Shown one piece after another: positions 40,721-52,859 of a DNA stretch of 64,000 bases. Made by a program: the position numbers and the translations under genes. This stretch comes from Halisarca cf. caerulea. Taxonomy: Eukaryota; Porifera; Demospongiae; Chondrillida; Halisarcidae. The notes under the pieces were generated by a model that saw only the letters and a program-made list of their open reading frames with translations, had not been told where the DNA came from and did not search any database. Within the stretch, counting starts at the first letter, position 1; every line of letters starts with the position of its first letter. The stretch is from assembly GCA_963170055.1 (NCBI GenBank), contig CAUJGJ010000444.1, forward strand, positions 5,024,118 to 5,088,117, in the 5' to 3' direction.

Positions 40721-43200
40721 CAAAGTTGCAAATATCTCAAAAACTGACTGAGTAACTTTCATTTAAAGCAAATTTCAGCTTAAACAACTATTCCAATGTC
40801 TCTTTAAAATGTTAACGTTGCTAATTTTAATTTTATCATAAGAATAAAATTGCCAAAGTTGCAAATATCTTAAAAACTGACTGAGTAACTTTCATTTAAA
40901 GCAAATTTCAGCTTAAACAACTATTCCAATGTCTCTTTAAAATGTTAGCGTTGCTAAATTTAATTTTATCATAAGAATAAAATTGCCTAAAGTTACAAAT
41001 ATCTTAAAAACTGACTGAGTAACTTTCATTTAAAGCAAATTTCAGCTTAAACAACTATTCCAATGTCTCTTTAAAATGTTAACGTTGCTAATTTTAATTT
41101 TATCATAAGAATAAAATTGCCAAAGTTGCAAATATCTCAAAAACTGACTGAGTAACTTTCATTTAAAGCAAATTTCACCTTAAACAACTATTCCAATGTC
41201 TCTTTAAAATGTTAGCGTTTCTAATTTTAATTTTATCATAAGAATAAAATTGCCAAAGTTGCAAATATCTTAAAAACTGACCGAGTAACTTTCATTTAAA
41301 GCAAATTTCAGCTTAAACAACTATTCCAATGTCTGTTTAAAATGTTAACGCTGCTAATTTTAATTTTATCATAAGAATAAAATTGCCAAAGTTGCAAATA
41401 TCTTAAAAACTAACTGAGTAACTTTCATTTAAAGCAAATTTCAGCTTAAACAATTATTCCAATGTCTCTTTAAAATGTTAGCGTTGCTAAATTTAATTTT
41501 ATCATAAGAATAAAATTGCCAAAGTTGCAAATATCTTAAATCTAACTGAGTAACTTTCATTTAAAGCAAATTTCAGCTTAAACAACTATTCCAATGTCTC
41601 TTTAAAATGTTAACGTTGCTAAATTTAATTTTATCATAAGAATAAAATTGCCAAAGTTGCAAATATCTTAAAAACTGACTGAGTAACTTTCATTTAAAGC
41701 AAATTTCAGCTTAAACAACTATTCCAATGTCTCTTTAAAATGTTAACGTTGCTAATTTTAATTTTATCATAAGAATAAAATTGCCAAAGTTGCAAATATC
41801 TCAAAAACTGACTGAGTAACTTTCATTTAAAGCAAATTTCACCTTAAACAACTATTCCAATGTCTCTTTAAAATGTTAGCGTTGTAAATTTTAATTTTAT
41901 CATAAGAATAAAATTGCCAAAGTTGCAAATATCTTAAAAACTGACCGAGTAACTTTCATTTAAAGCAAATTTCAGCTTAAACAACTATTCCAATGTCTCT
42001 TTAAAATGTTAACGTTGCTAAATTTAATTTTATCATAAGAATAAAATTGGCAAAGTTGCAAATATCTTAAAAACTGACTGAGTAACTTTCATTTAAAGCA
42101 AATTTCAGCTTAAACAACTATTCCAATGTCTCTTTAAAATGTTAGCGTTGCTAAATTTAATTTTATCATAAGAATAAAATTGCCAAAGTTGCAAATATCT
42201 TAAATCTAACTGAGTAACTTTCATTTAAAGCAAATTTCAGCTTAAACAACTATTCCAATGTCTCTTTAAAATGTTAACGTTGCTAAATTTAATTTTATCA
42301 TAAGAATAAAATTGCCAAAGTTGCAAATATCTTAAAAACTGACTGAGTAACTTTCATTTAAAGCAAATTTCAGCTTAAACAACTATTCCAATGTCTCTTT
42401 AAAATGTTAACGTTGCTAATTTTAATTTTATCATAAGAATAAAATTGCCAAAGTTGCAAATATTTCAAAAACTGACTGAGTAACTTTCATTTAAAGCAAA
42501 TTTCACCTTAAACAACTATTCCAATGTCTCTTTAAATTTAGCGTTTCTAATTTTAATTTTATCATAACAATAAAATTGCCAAAGTTGCAAATATCTTAAA
42601 AACTGACCGAGTAACTTTCATTTAAAGCAAATTTCAGCTTAAACAACTATTCCAATGTCTGTTTAAAATGTTAACGTTGCTAAATTTAATTTTATCATAA
42701 GAATAAAATTGCTAAAGTTGCAAATATCTTAAAAACTAACTGAGTAACTTTCATATAAAGCAAATTTCAGCTTAAACAACTATTCCAATGTTTCTTTAAA
42801 ATGTTAACGTTGCTAAATTTAATTTTATCATAAGAATAAAATTGCCAAAGTTGCAAATATCTTAAAAACTGACTGAGTAACTTTCATTTAAAGCAAATTT
42901 CAGCTTAAACAACTATTCCAATGTCTCTTTAAAATGTTAACGTTGCTAATTTTAATTTTATCATAAGAATAAAATTACTAAAGTTGCAAATATCTTAAAA
43001 ACTAACTGAGTAACTTTCATTTAAAGCAAATTTCAGCTTAAACAACTATTCCAATGTCTTTTTAAAATGTTAACGTTGCTAAATTTAATTTTATCATAAG
43101 AATAAAATTACCAAAGTTGCAAATATCTTAAAAACTGACTGAGTAACTTTCATTTAAAGCAAATTTCAGCTTAAACAATTATTCCAATGTCTCTTTAAAA
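40720..43200. repeat. Sat1 monomers related to the central blocks, ending the inner domain
   Basis: The order of caccttaaac, gcgtttctaa, gaccgag/gtctgttt, aacgctgct, caattatt and aaatctaac units repeats that of 27,940-30,000 and 16,900-19,900. Private damage is visible: gttgtaaatttt near 41,881 in place of gttgctaatttt, a gaccgag unit with gtctcttt, atatttcaaaa near 42,464, and ctctttaaatttagcg near 42,530, which has lost bases from aaaatgttag. These mark this copy as older or less homogenised than the central ones. After about 43,100 the outer variant set returns. Confidence 0.65.
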
Positions 43201-46200
43201 TGTTAACGTTGCTAAATTTAATTTTATCATAAGAATAAAATTGCCAAAGTTGCAAATATCTTAAAAACTGACTGAGTAACTTTCATTTAAAGCAAATTTC
43301 AGCTTAAACAACTATTCCAATGTCTCTTTAAAATGTTAACGTTGCTAATTTTAATTTTATCATAAGAATAAAATTGCCAAAGTTGCAAATATCTCAAAAA
43401 CTGACTGAGTAACTTTCATTTAAAGCAAATTTCAGCTTAAACAACTATTCCAATGTCTCTTTAAAATGTTAACGTTGCTAATTTTAATTTTATCATAAGA
43501 ATAAAATTGCTAAAGTTGCAAATATCTTAAAAACTGACTGAGTAACTTTCATTTAAAGCAAATTTCAGCTTAAACAACTATTCCAATGTCTCTTTAAAAT
43601 GTTAACGTTGCTAAATTTAATTTTATCATAAGAATAAAATTGCTAAAGTTGCAAATATCTTAAAAACTAACTGAGTAACTTTCATATAAAGCAAATTTCA
43701 GCTTAAACAACTATTCCAATGTTTCTTTAAAATGTTAACGTTGCTAAATTTAATTTTATCATAAGAATAAAATTGCCAAAGTTGCAAATATCTTAAAAAC
43801 TGACTGAGTAACTTTCATTTAAAGCAAATTTCAGCTTAAAAAACTATTCCAATGTCTCTTTAAAATGTTAACGTTGCTAATTTTAATTTTATCATAAGAA
43901 TAAAATTACCAAAGTTGCAAATATCTTAAAAACTGACTGAGTAACTTTCATTTAAAGCAAATTTCAGCTTAAACAACTATTCCAATGTCTCTTTAAAATG
44001 TTAACGTTGCTAAATTTAATTTTATCATAAGAATAAAATTACCAAAGTTGCAAATATCTTAAAAACTGACTGAGTAACTTTCATTTAAAGCAAATTTCAG
44101 CTTAAACAATTATTCCAATGTCTTTTTAAAATGTTAACGTTGCTAATATTAATTTTATCATAAGAATAAAATTGCCAAAGTACCAAATATCTTAAAAACT
44201 GACTGAGTAACTTTCATTTAAAGCAAATTTCAGCTTAAACAACTATTCCAATGTCTCTTTAAAATGTTAGCGTTGCTAAATTTAATTTTATCATAAGAAT
44301 AAAATTACCAAAGTTGCAAATATCTTAAATCTAACTGAGTAACTTTCATTTAAAGCAAATTTCAGCTTAAACAACTATTCCAATGTCTCTTTAAAATGTT
44401 AACGTTGCTAAATTTAATTTTATCATAAGAATAAAATTGCCAAAGTTACAAATATCTTAAAAACTGACTGAGTAACTTTCATTTAAAGCAAATTTCACCT
44501 TAAACAACTATTCCAATGTCTCTTTAAAATGTTAACGTTGCTAAATTTAATTTTATCATAAGAATAAAATTGCTAAAGTTGCAAATATCTTAAAAACTAA
44601 CTGAGTAACTTTCATATAAAGCAAATTTCAGCTTAAACAACTATTCCAATGTTTCTTTAAAATGTTAACGTTGCTAAATTTAATTTTATCATAAGAATAA
44701 AATTGCCAAAGTTGCAAATATCTTAAAAACTGACTGAGTAACTTTCATTTAAAGCAAATTTCAGCTTAAAAAACTATTCCAATGTCTCTTTAAAATGTTA
44801 ACGTTGCTAATTTTAATTTTATCATAAGAATAAAATTACCAAAGTTGCAAATATCTTAAAAACTGACTGAGTAACTTTCATTTAAAGCAAATTTCAGCTT
44901 AAACAACTATTCCAATGTCTCTTTAAAATGTTAACGTTGCTAAATTTAATTTTATCATAAGAATAAAATTACCAAAGTTGCAAATATCTTAAAAACTGAC
45001 TGAGTAACTTTCATTTAAAGCAAATTTCAGCTTAAACAATTATTCCAATGTCTTTTTAAAATGTTAACGTTGCTAAATTTAATTTTATCATAAGAATAAA
45101 ATTGCCAAAGTTGCAAATATCTTAAAAACTGACTGAGTAACTTTCATTTAAAGCAAATTTCAGCTTAAACAATTATTCCAATGTCTTTTTAAAATGTTAA
45201 CGTTGCTAATATTAATTTTATCATAAGAATAAAATTGCCAAAGTTGCAAATATCTTAAAAACTGACTGAGTAACTTTCATTTAAAGCAAATTTCAGCTTA
45301 AACAACTATTCCAATGTCTCTTTAAAATGTTAGCGTTGCTAAATTTAATTTTATCATAAGAATAAAATTACCAAAGTTGCAAATATCTTAAATCTAACTG
45401 AGTAACTTTCATTTAAAGCAAATTTCAGCTTAAACAACTATTCCAATGTCTCTTTAAAATGTTAACGTTGCTAAATTTAATTTTATCATAAGAATAAAAT
45501 TGCCAAAGTTGCAAATATCTTAAAAACTGACTGAGTAACTTTCATTTAAAGCAAATTTCAGCTTAAACAACTATTCCAATGTCTCTTTAAAATGTTAACG
45601 TTGCTAAATTTAATTTTATCATAAGAATAAAATTGCTAAAGTTGCAAATATCTTAAAAACTAACTGAGTAACTTTCATATAAAGCAAATTTCAGCTTAAA
45701 CAACTATTCCAATGTTTCTTTAAAATGTTAACGTTGCTAATATTAATTTCATCATAAGAATAAAATTGCCAAAGTTGCAAATATCTTAAAAACTGACTGA
45801 GTAACTTTCATTTAAAGCAAATTTCAGCTTAAACAACTATTCCAATGTCTCTTTAAAATGTTAGCGTTGCTAAATTTAATTTTATCATAAGAATAAAATT
45901 ACCAAAGTTGCAAATATCTTAAATCTAACTGAGTAACTTTCATTTAAAGCAAATTTCAGCTTAAACAACTATTCCAATGTCTCTTTAAAATGTTAACGTT
46001 GCTAAATTTAATTTTATCATAAGAATAAAATTGCCAAAGTTGCAAATATCTTAAAAACTGACTGAGTAACTTTCATTTAAAGCAAATTTCAGCTTAAACA
46101 ACTATTCCAATGTCTCTTTAAAATGTTAACGTTGCTAAATTTAATTTTATCATAAGAATAAAATTGCTAAAGTTGCAAATATCTTAAAAACTAACTGAGT

Positions 46201-49200
46201 AACTTTCATATAAAGCAAATTTCAGCTTAAACAACTATTCCAATGTTTCTTTAAAATGTTAACGTTGCTAAATTTAATTTTATCATAAGAATAAAATTGG
46301 CAAAGTTGCAAATATCTTAAAAACTGACTGAGTAACTTTCATTTAAAGCAAATTTCAGCTTAAACAACTATTCCAATGTCTCTTTAAAATGTTAACGTTG
46401 CTAATTTTAATTTTATCATAAGAATAAAATTACCAAAGTTGCAAATATCTTAAAAACTAACTGAGTAACTTTCATTTAAAGCAAATTTCAGCTTAAACAA
46501 CTATTCCAATGTCTCTTTAAAATGTTAACGTATCTAAATTTAATTTTATCATAAGAATAAAATTGCCAAAGTTGCAAATATCTTAAAAACTGACTTTTTA
46601 ACTTTCATTTAAAGCAAATTTCAGCTTAAACAAGTATTCCAATGTCTCTTTAAAATGTTAACGTTGCTAATTTTAATTTTATCATAAGAATAAAATTGCC
46701 AAAGTTGCAAATATCTTAAAATCTGACTGAGTAACTTTCATTTAAAGCAAATTTCAGCTTAAACAACTATTCCAATGTCTCTTTAAAATGTTAACGTTGC
46801 TAAATTTAATTTTATCATAAGAATAAAATTGCCAAAGTTGCAAATATTTTAAAAACTGACTGAGTAACTTTCATTTAAAGCAAATTTCAGCTTAAACAAC
46901 TATTCCAATGTCTCTTTAAAATGTTAGCGTTGCTAAATTTAATTTTATCATAAGAATAAAATTGCCAAAGTTGCAAATATCTTAAATCTAACTGAGTAAC
47001 TTTCATTTAAAGCAAATTTCAGCTTAAACAACTATTCCAATGTCTCTTTAAAATGTTAGCGTTGCTAAATTTAATTTTATCATAAGAATAAAATTACCAA
47101 AGTTGCAAATATCTTAAATCTAACTGAGTAACTTTCATTTAAAGCAAATTTCAGCTTAAACAACTATTCCAATGTCTCTTTAAAATGTTAGCGTTGCTAA
47201 ATTTAATTTTATCATAAGAATAAAATTGCCAAAGTTGCAAATATCTTAAAAACTGACTGAGTAACTTTCATTTAAAGCAAATTTCAGCTTAAACAATTAT
47301 TCCAATGTCTCTTTAAAATGTTAACGTTGCTAAATTTAATTTTATCATAAGAATAAAATTGCTAAAGTTGCAAATATCTTAAAAACTAACTGAGTAACTT
47401 TCATATAAAGCAAATTTCAGCTTAAACAACTATTCCAATGTTTCTTTAAAATGTTAACGTTGCTAATATTAATTTTATCATAAGAATAAAATTGCCAAAG
47501 TTGCAAATATCTTAAAAACTGACTGAGTAACTTTCATTTAAAGCAAATTTCAGCTTAAACAACTATTCCAATGTCTCTTTAAAATGTTAGCGTTGCTAAA
47601 TTTAATTTTATAAGAATAAAATTACCAAAGTTGCAAATATCTTAAATCTAACTGAGTAACTTTCATTTAAAGCAAATTTCAGCTTAAACAACTATTCCAA
47701 TGTCTCTTTAAAATGTTAACGTTGCTAAATTTAATTTTATCATAAGAATAAAATTGCCAAAGTTGCAAATATCTTAAAAACTGACTGAGTAACTTTCATT
47801 TAAAGCAAATTTCAGCTTAAACAACTATTCCAATGTCTCTTTAAAATGTTAACGTTGCTAAATTTAATTTTATCATAAGAATAAAATTGCTAAAGTTGCA
47901 AATATCTTAAAAACTAACTGAGTAACTTTCATATAAAGCAAATTTCAGCTTAAACAACTATTCCAATGTTTCTTTAAAATGTTAACGTTGCTAAATTTAA
48001 TTTTATCATAAGAATAAAATTGGCAAAGTTGCAAATATCTTAAAAACTGACTGAGTAACTTTCATTTAAAGCAAATTTCAGCTTAAACAACTATTCCAAT
48101 GTCTCTTTAAAATGTTAACGTTGCTAATTTTAATTTTATCATAAGAATAAAATTACCAAAGTTGCAAATATCTTAAAAACTAACTGAGTAACTTTCATTT
48201 AAAGCAAATTTCAGCTTAAACAACTATTCCAATGTCTCTTTAAAATGTTAACGTATCTAAATTTAATTTTATCATAAGAATAAAATTGCCAAAGTTGCAA
48301 ATATCTTAAAAACTGACTTTTTAACTTTCATTTAAAGCAAATTTCAGCTTAAACAACTATTCCAATGTCTCTTTAAAATGTTAACGTTGCTAATTTTAAT
48401 TTTATCATAAGAATAAAATTACCAAAGTTGAGAATATCTTAAAAACTGACTGAGTAACTTTCATTTAAAGCAAATTTCAGCTTAAACAACTATTCCAATG
48501 TCTCTTTAAAATGTTAGCGTTGCTAAATTCAATTTTATCATAAGAATAAAATTGCCAAAGTTGCAAATATCTTAAAAACTGACTGAGTAACTTTCATTTA
48601 AAGCAAATTTCAGCTTAAACAACTATTCCAATGTCTCTTTAAAATGTTAACGTATCTAAATTTAATTTTATCATAAGAATAAAATTGCCAAAGTTGCAAA
48701 TATCTTAAAAACTGACTTTGTAACTTTCATTTAAAGCAAATTTCAGCTTAAACAACTATTCCAATGTCTCTTTAAAATGTTAACGTTGCTAAATTTAATT
48801 TTATCATAAGAATAAAATTGCCAAAGTTGCAAATATCTTAAAAACTGACTGAGTAACTTTCATTTAAAGCGAATTTCAGCTTAAACAACTATTCCAATGT
48901 CTCTTTAAAATGTTAACGTTGCTAAATTTAATTATATCATAAGAATAAAATTGCCAAAGTTGCAAATATTTTAAAAACTGACTGAGTAACTTTCATTTAA
49001 AGCAAATTTCAGCTTAAACAACTATTCCAATGTCTCTTTAAAATGTTAACGTATCTAAATTTAATTTTATCATAAGAATAAAATTGCCAAAGTTGCAAAT
49101 ATCTTAAAAACTGACTTTGTAACTTTCATTTAAAGCAAATTTCAACTTAAACAACTATTCCAATGTCTCTTTAAAATGTTAACGTTGCTAATTTTAATTT

Positions 49201-51905
49201 TATCATAAGAATAAAATTACCAAAGTTGAGAATATTCATAAAAACTGACTGAGTAACTTTCATTTAAAGCAAATTTCAGCTTAAACAACTATTCCAATGT
49301 CTCTTTAAAATGTTAGCGTTGCTAAATTTAATTTTATCATAAGAATAAAATTACCAAAGTTGCAAATATCTTAAATCTAACTGAGTAACTTTCATTTAAA
49401 GCAAATTTCAGCTTAAACAACTATTCCAATGTCTCTTTAAAATGTTAACGTTGCTAAATTTAATTTTATCATAAGAATAAAATTGCCAAAGTTGCAAATA
49501 TCTTAAAAACTGACTGAGTAACTTTCATTTAAAGCAAATTTCAGCTTAAACAATTATTCCAATGTCTCTTTAAAATGTTAACGTTGCTAAATTTAATTTT
49601 ATCATAAGAATAAAATTGCTAAAGTTGCAAATATCTTAAAAACTAACTGAGTAACTTTCATATAAAGCAAATTTCAGCTTAAACAACTATTCCAATGTTT
49701 CTTTAAAATGTTAACGTTGCTAATATTAATTTTATCATAAGAATAAAATTGCCAAAGTTGCAAATATCTTAAAAACTGACTGAGTAACTTTCATTTAAAG
49801 CAAATTTCAGCTTAAACAACTATTCCAATGTCTCTTTAAAATGTTAGCGTTGCTAAATTTAATTTTATCATAAGAATAAAATTACCAAAGTTGCAAATAT
49901 CTTAAATCTAACTGAGTAACTTTCATTTAAAGCAAATTTCAGCTTAAACAACTATTCCAATGTCTCTTTAAAATGTTAACGTTGCTAAATTTAATTTTAT
50001 CATAAGAATAAAATTGCTAAAGTTGCAAATATCTTAAAAACTAACTGAATAACTTTCATATAAAGCAAATTTCAGCTTAAACAACTATTCCAATGTTTCT
50101 TTAAAATGTTAACGTTGCTAATATTAATTTTATCATAAGAATAAAATTGCCAAAGTTGCAAATATCTTAAAAACTGACTGAGTAACTTTCATTTAAAGCA
50201 AATTTCAGCTTAAACAACTATTCCAATGTCTCTTTAAAATGTTAGCGTTGCTAAATTTAATTTTATCATAAGAATAAAATTACCAAAGTTGCAAATATCT
50301 TAAATCTAACTGAGTAACTTTCATTTAAAGCAAATTTCAGCTTAAACAACTATTCCAATGTCTCTTTAAAATGTTAACGTTGCTAAATTTAATTTTATCA
50401 TAAGAATAAAATTGCCAAAGTTGCAAATATCTTAAAAACTGACTGAGTAACTTTCATTTAAAGCAAATTTCAGCTTAAACAACTATTCCAATGTCTCTTT
50501 AAAATGTTAACGTTGCTAAATTTAATTTTATCATAAGAATAAAATTGCTAAAGTTGCAAATATCTTAAAAACTAACTGAGTAACTTTCATATAAAGCAAA
50601 TTTCAGCTTAAACAACTATTCCAATGTTTCTTTAAAATGTTAACGTTGCTAAATTTAATTTTATCATAAGAATAAAATTGGCAAAGTTGCAAATATCTTA
50701 AAAACTGACTGAGTAACTTTCATTTAAAGCAAATTTCAGCTTAAACAACTATTCCAATGTCTCTTTAAAATGTTAACGTTGCTAATTTTAATTTTATCAT
50801 AAGAATAAAATTACCAAAGTTGCAAATATCTTAAAAACTAACTGAGTAACTTTCATTTAAAGCAAATTTCAGCTTAAACAACTATTCCAATGTCTCTTTA
50901 AAATGTTAGCGCTGCTAATTTTAATTTTATCATAAGAATAAAATTGCCAAAGTTGCAAATATCTTAAAAACTAACTGAGTAACTTTCATTTAAAGCAAAT
51001 TTCAGCTTAAACAATTATTCCAATGTCTTTTTAAAATGTTAACGTTGCTAAATTTAATTTTATCATAAGAATAAAATTAACAAAGTTGCAAATATCTTAA
51101 AAACTGACTGAGTAACTTTCATTTAAAGCAAATTTCAGCTTAAACAACTATTCCAATGTCTCTTTAAAATGTTAGCACTGCTAATTTTAATTTTATCATA
51201 AGAATAAAATTGCCAAAGTTGCAAATATCTTAAAAACTAACTGAGTAACTTTCATTTAAAGCAAATTTCAGCTTAAACAATTATTCCAATGTCTTTTTAA
51301 AATGTTAACGTTGCTAAATTTAATTTTATCATAAGAATAAAATTACCAAAGTTGCAAATATCTTAAAAACTGACTTTGTAACTTTCATTTAAAGCAAATT
51401 TCAGCTTAAACAACTATTCCAATGTCTCTTTAAAATGTTAGCGCTGCTAATTTTAATTTTATCATAAGAATAAAATTGCCAAAGTTGCAAATATCTTAAA
51501 AACTAACTGAGTAACTTTCATTTAAAGCAAATTTCAGCTTAAACAATTATTCCAATGTCTTTTTAAAATGTTAACGTTGCTAAATTTAATTTTATCATAA
51601 GAATAAAATTGCCAAAGTTGCAAATATCTTAAAATCTGACAGAGTAACTTTCATTTAAAGCAAATTTCAGCTTAAACAACTATTCCAATGTCTCTTTAAA
51701 ATGTTAACGTTGCTAATTTTAATTTTATCATAAGAATAAAATTGCCAAAGTTGCAAATATCTTAAAAACCGACTGAGTAACTTTCATTTCAAGCAAATTT
51801 CAGCTTAAACAACTATTCCAATGTCTCTTTAAAATGTTAACGTTGCTAATTTTAATTTTATCATAAGAATAAAATTGCCAAAGTTGCAAATATCTTACAA
51901 ACTGA
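43200..51905. repeat. Sat1 outer variant domain, right copy and array edge
   Basis: The outer variants of 1-6,540 return here in long matching runs. The cttaaaaaac unit occurs at 43,834 and 44,764 (930 bp, seven monomers). ctgacttttt occurs at 46,590 and 48,313, and the aacaagtatt unit near 46,631 matches 4,451 and 5,911. Private variants increase towards the end: loss of tca at about 47,610 (tttaattttataag), gttgagaatat at about 48,428 and 49,236, ctgactttgt at about 48,713, 49,111 and 51,371, agcgctgct or agcactgct at about 50,909, 51,175 and 51,440, and accgactgag near 51,768. Rising private variation is what is expected near the edge of a satellite array. Confidence 0.75.
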
Positions 51906-51930
51906 CTATTCTTAACTTCTTATGCATGTT
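51880..51930. other. Sat1/Sat2 junction
   Basis: The last Sat1 monomer proceeds normally through gcaaatatcttacaaactgac and is replaced at about 51,905 by the Sat2 sequence tattcttaacttcttatgc. The switch happens inside both monomers with no intervening DNA and no target duplication. The two repeats share only a few bases at the join (gact), so an illegitimate recombination or replication switch with minimal homology is the simplest reading. The exact base is ambiguous by a few positions. Confidence 0.85.
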
Positions 51931-52067
51931 TCATGCTTTACCAAAGGCATTAAACTTATAGCTGAGGTGATTTTTCAAATAATTTTTTCCTGACAGAAAT
52001 AAAAAATTGCAAATTTCTTTTTTAAGTTATTTGCAATTCTTTTCTTTCATGCTATTCTTGACTTCTT

Positions 52068-52085
52068 ATGCATGTTTCATGCTTA
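52068..52085. repeat. Sat2 monomer palindrome 1 (representative)
   Basis: In most Sat2 monomers atgcatg and catgcat face each other across a three-base loop (ttt), giving a perfect 7-bp-arm inverted repeat of 17 bp. The copy marked here is the catgctt subtype, in which the second arm is shortened; complete copies occur for example near 53,098-53,114. Subtypes with catgctt or cattcat break the second arm. The repeat recurs every 146-147 bp. A protein site or a hairpin is possible but only inferred. Confidence 0.7.
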
Positions 52086-52859
52086 ACCAAAGTCATTAAA
52101 TTTATACCTGCGGTGATTTCTTAAATAAATTGTTCCTGACAAAAATATAAAATTGCAAATTTCTTTTCTAAGTTATTTGCAATTCTTGCAATTTCATGCT
52201 ATTCTTGACTTCTTATGCAAGTTTCATGCATTTCCAAAGTCATTAAACTTATAGCTGCGGTGATTTCTCAAATAAATTGTTCCTGACAGAAATATAAAAT
52301 TACAAATTTCTTTCCTAAGTTATTCGCAATTCTTGCAATTTCATGCTATACTTGACTTCTTATGCATTTTTCATGCATTTCCAAAGTCATTAAACTTAAA
52401 ATTGCGGTCATTTCTCAAATAAATTGTTCCTGACAGAAATATAAAATTGCAAATTTCTTCTCTAAGTTATTTGCAATTCTTGCAATTTCATGCTATTCTT
52501 GATTTTTTATGCCTGTTTCATGCATTTCCAAAGTCATCAAACTTACAGCTGTGGTGATTTCTCAAATAAATTGTTCCTGACAGAAATAAAAAATTGCAAA
52601 TTTCTTTACTAAGTTATTCGCAATTCTTGAAATTTCATGCTATTCTTGACTTCTTATGCATGTTTCATGCTTTACCATAGACATTAAACTTTTAGCTGCG
52701 GTGATTTCTCAAATAAATTGTTCCTGACAGAAATAAAAAATTGCAAATTTCTTTCCTAAGTTATTCGCAATTCTTGCAATTTCATGCTATTCTTGATTTT
52801 TTATGCCTGTTTCATGCATTTCCAAAGTCATCAAACTTACAGCTGCGGTGATTTCTCAA

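Larger units (their letters stand above)
1..51905. repeat. Sat1: 133-bp AT-rich tandem satellite array
   Basis: About 390 head-to-tail copies of a 133-bp monomer occupy this stretch without interruption and run off the left edge. The first unit starts are 1, 134, 267 and 399. Landmarks in each unit are a gcaaatatct block, a cagcttaaac block, a gttaac/aacgtt block and an aagaataaa block. My consensus is about 25% GC. Length variants are systematic: units with aaatctaac are 132 bp, and units with gcctaaagttac are 134 bp. Most units differ from the consensus at only a few positions, and the same differences recur, so variants spread with larger blocks. Because 133 is not a multiple of three and stops occur in every frame, no open frame of 60 codons exists here. 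There are no spacers, embedded genes or transposons. No function is known to me; a structural heterochromatin or centromere role is inference. Confidence 0.98.

Noticed and set aside
1..51905. A CRISPR-like array
   Set aside because: The whole 133-bp unit is repeated with no unique spacers, and the organism appears eukaryotic.
1..51905. Bacterial or organellar origin of the AT-rich repeats
   Set aside because: Tens of kilobases without coding sequence, together with higher-order repeats and TIR elements, fit eukaryotic heterochromatin and not a compact genome.
51880..51930. A transposon insertion at the Sat1/Sat2 boundary
   Set aside because: There are no inverted ends, target duplication or non-satellite sequence; one repeat passes straight into the other.
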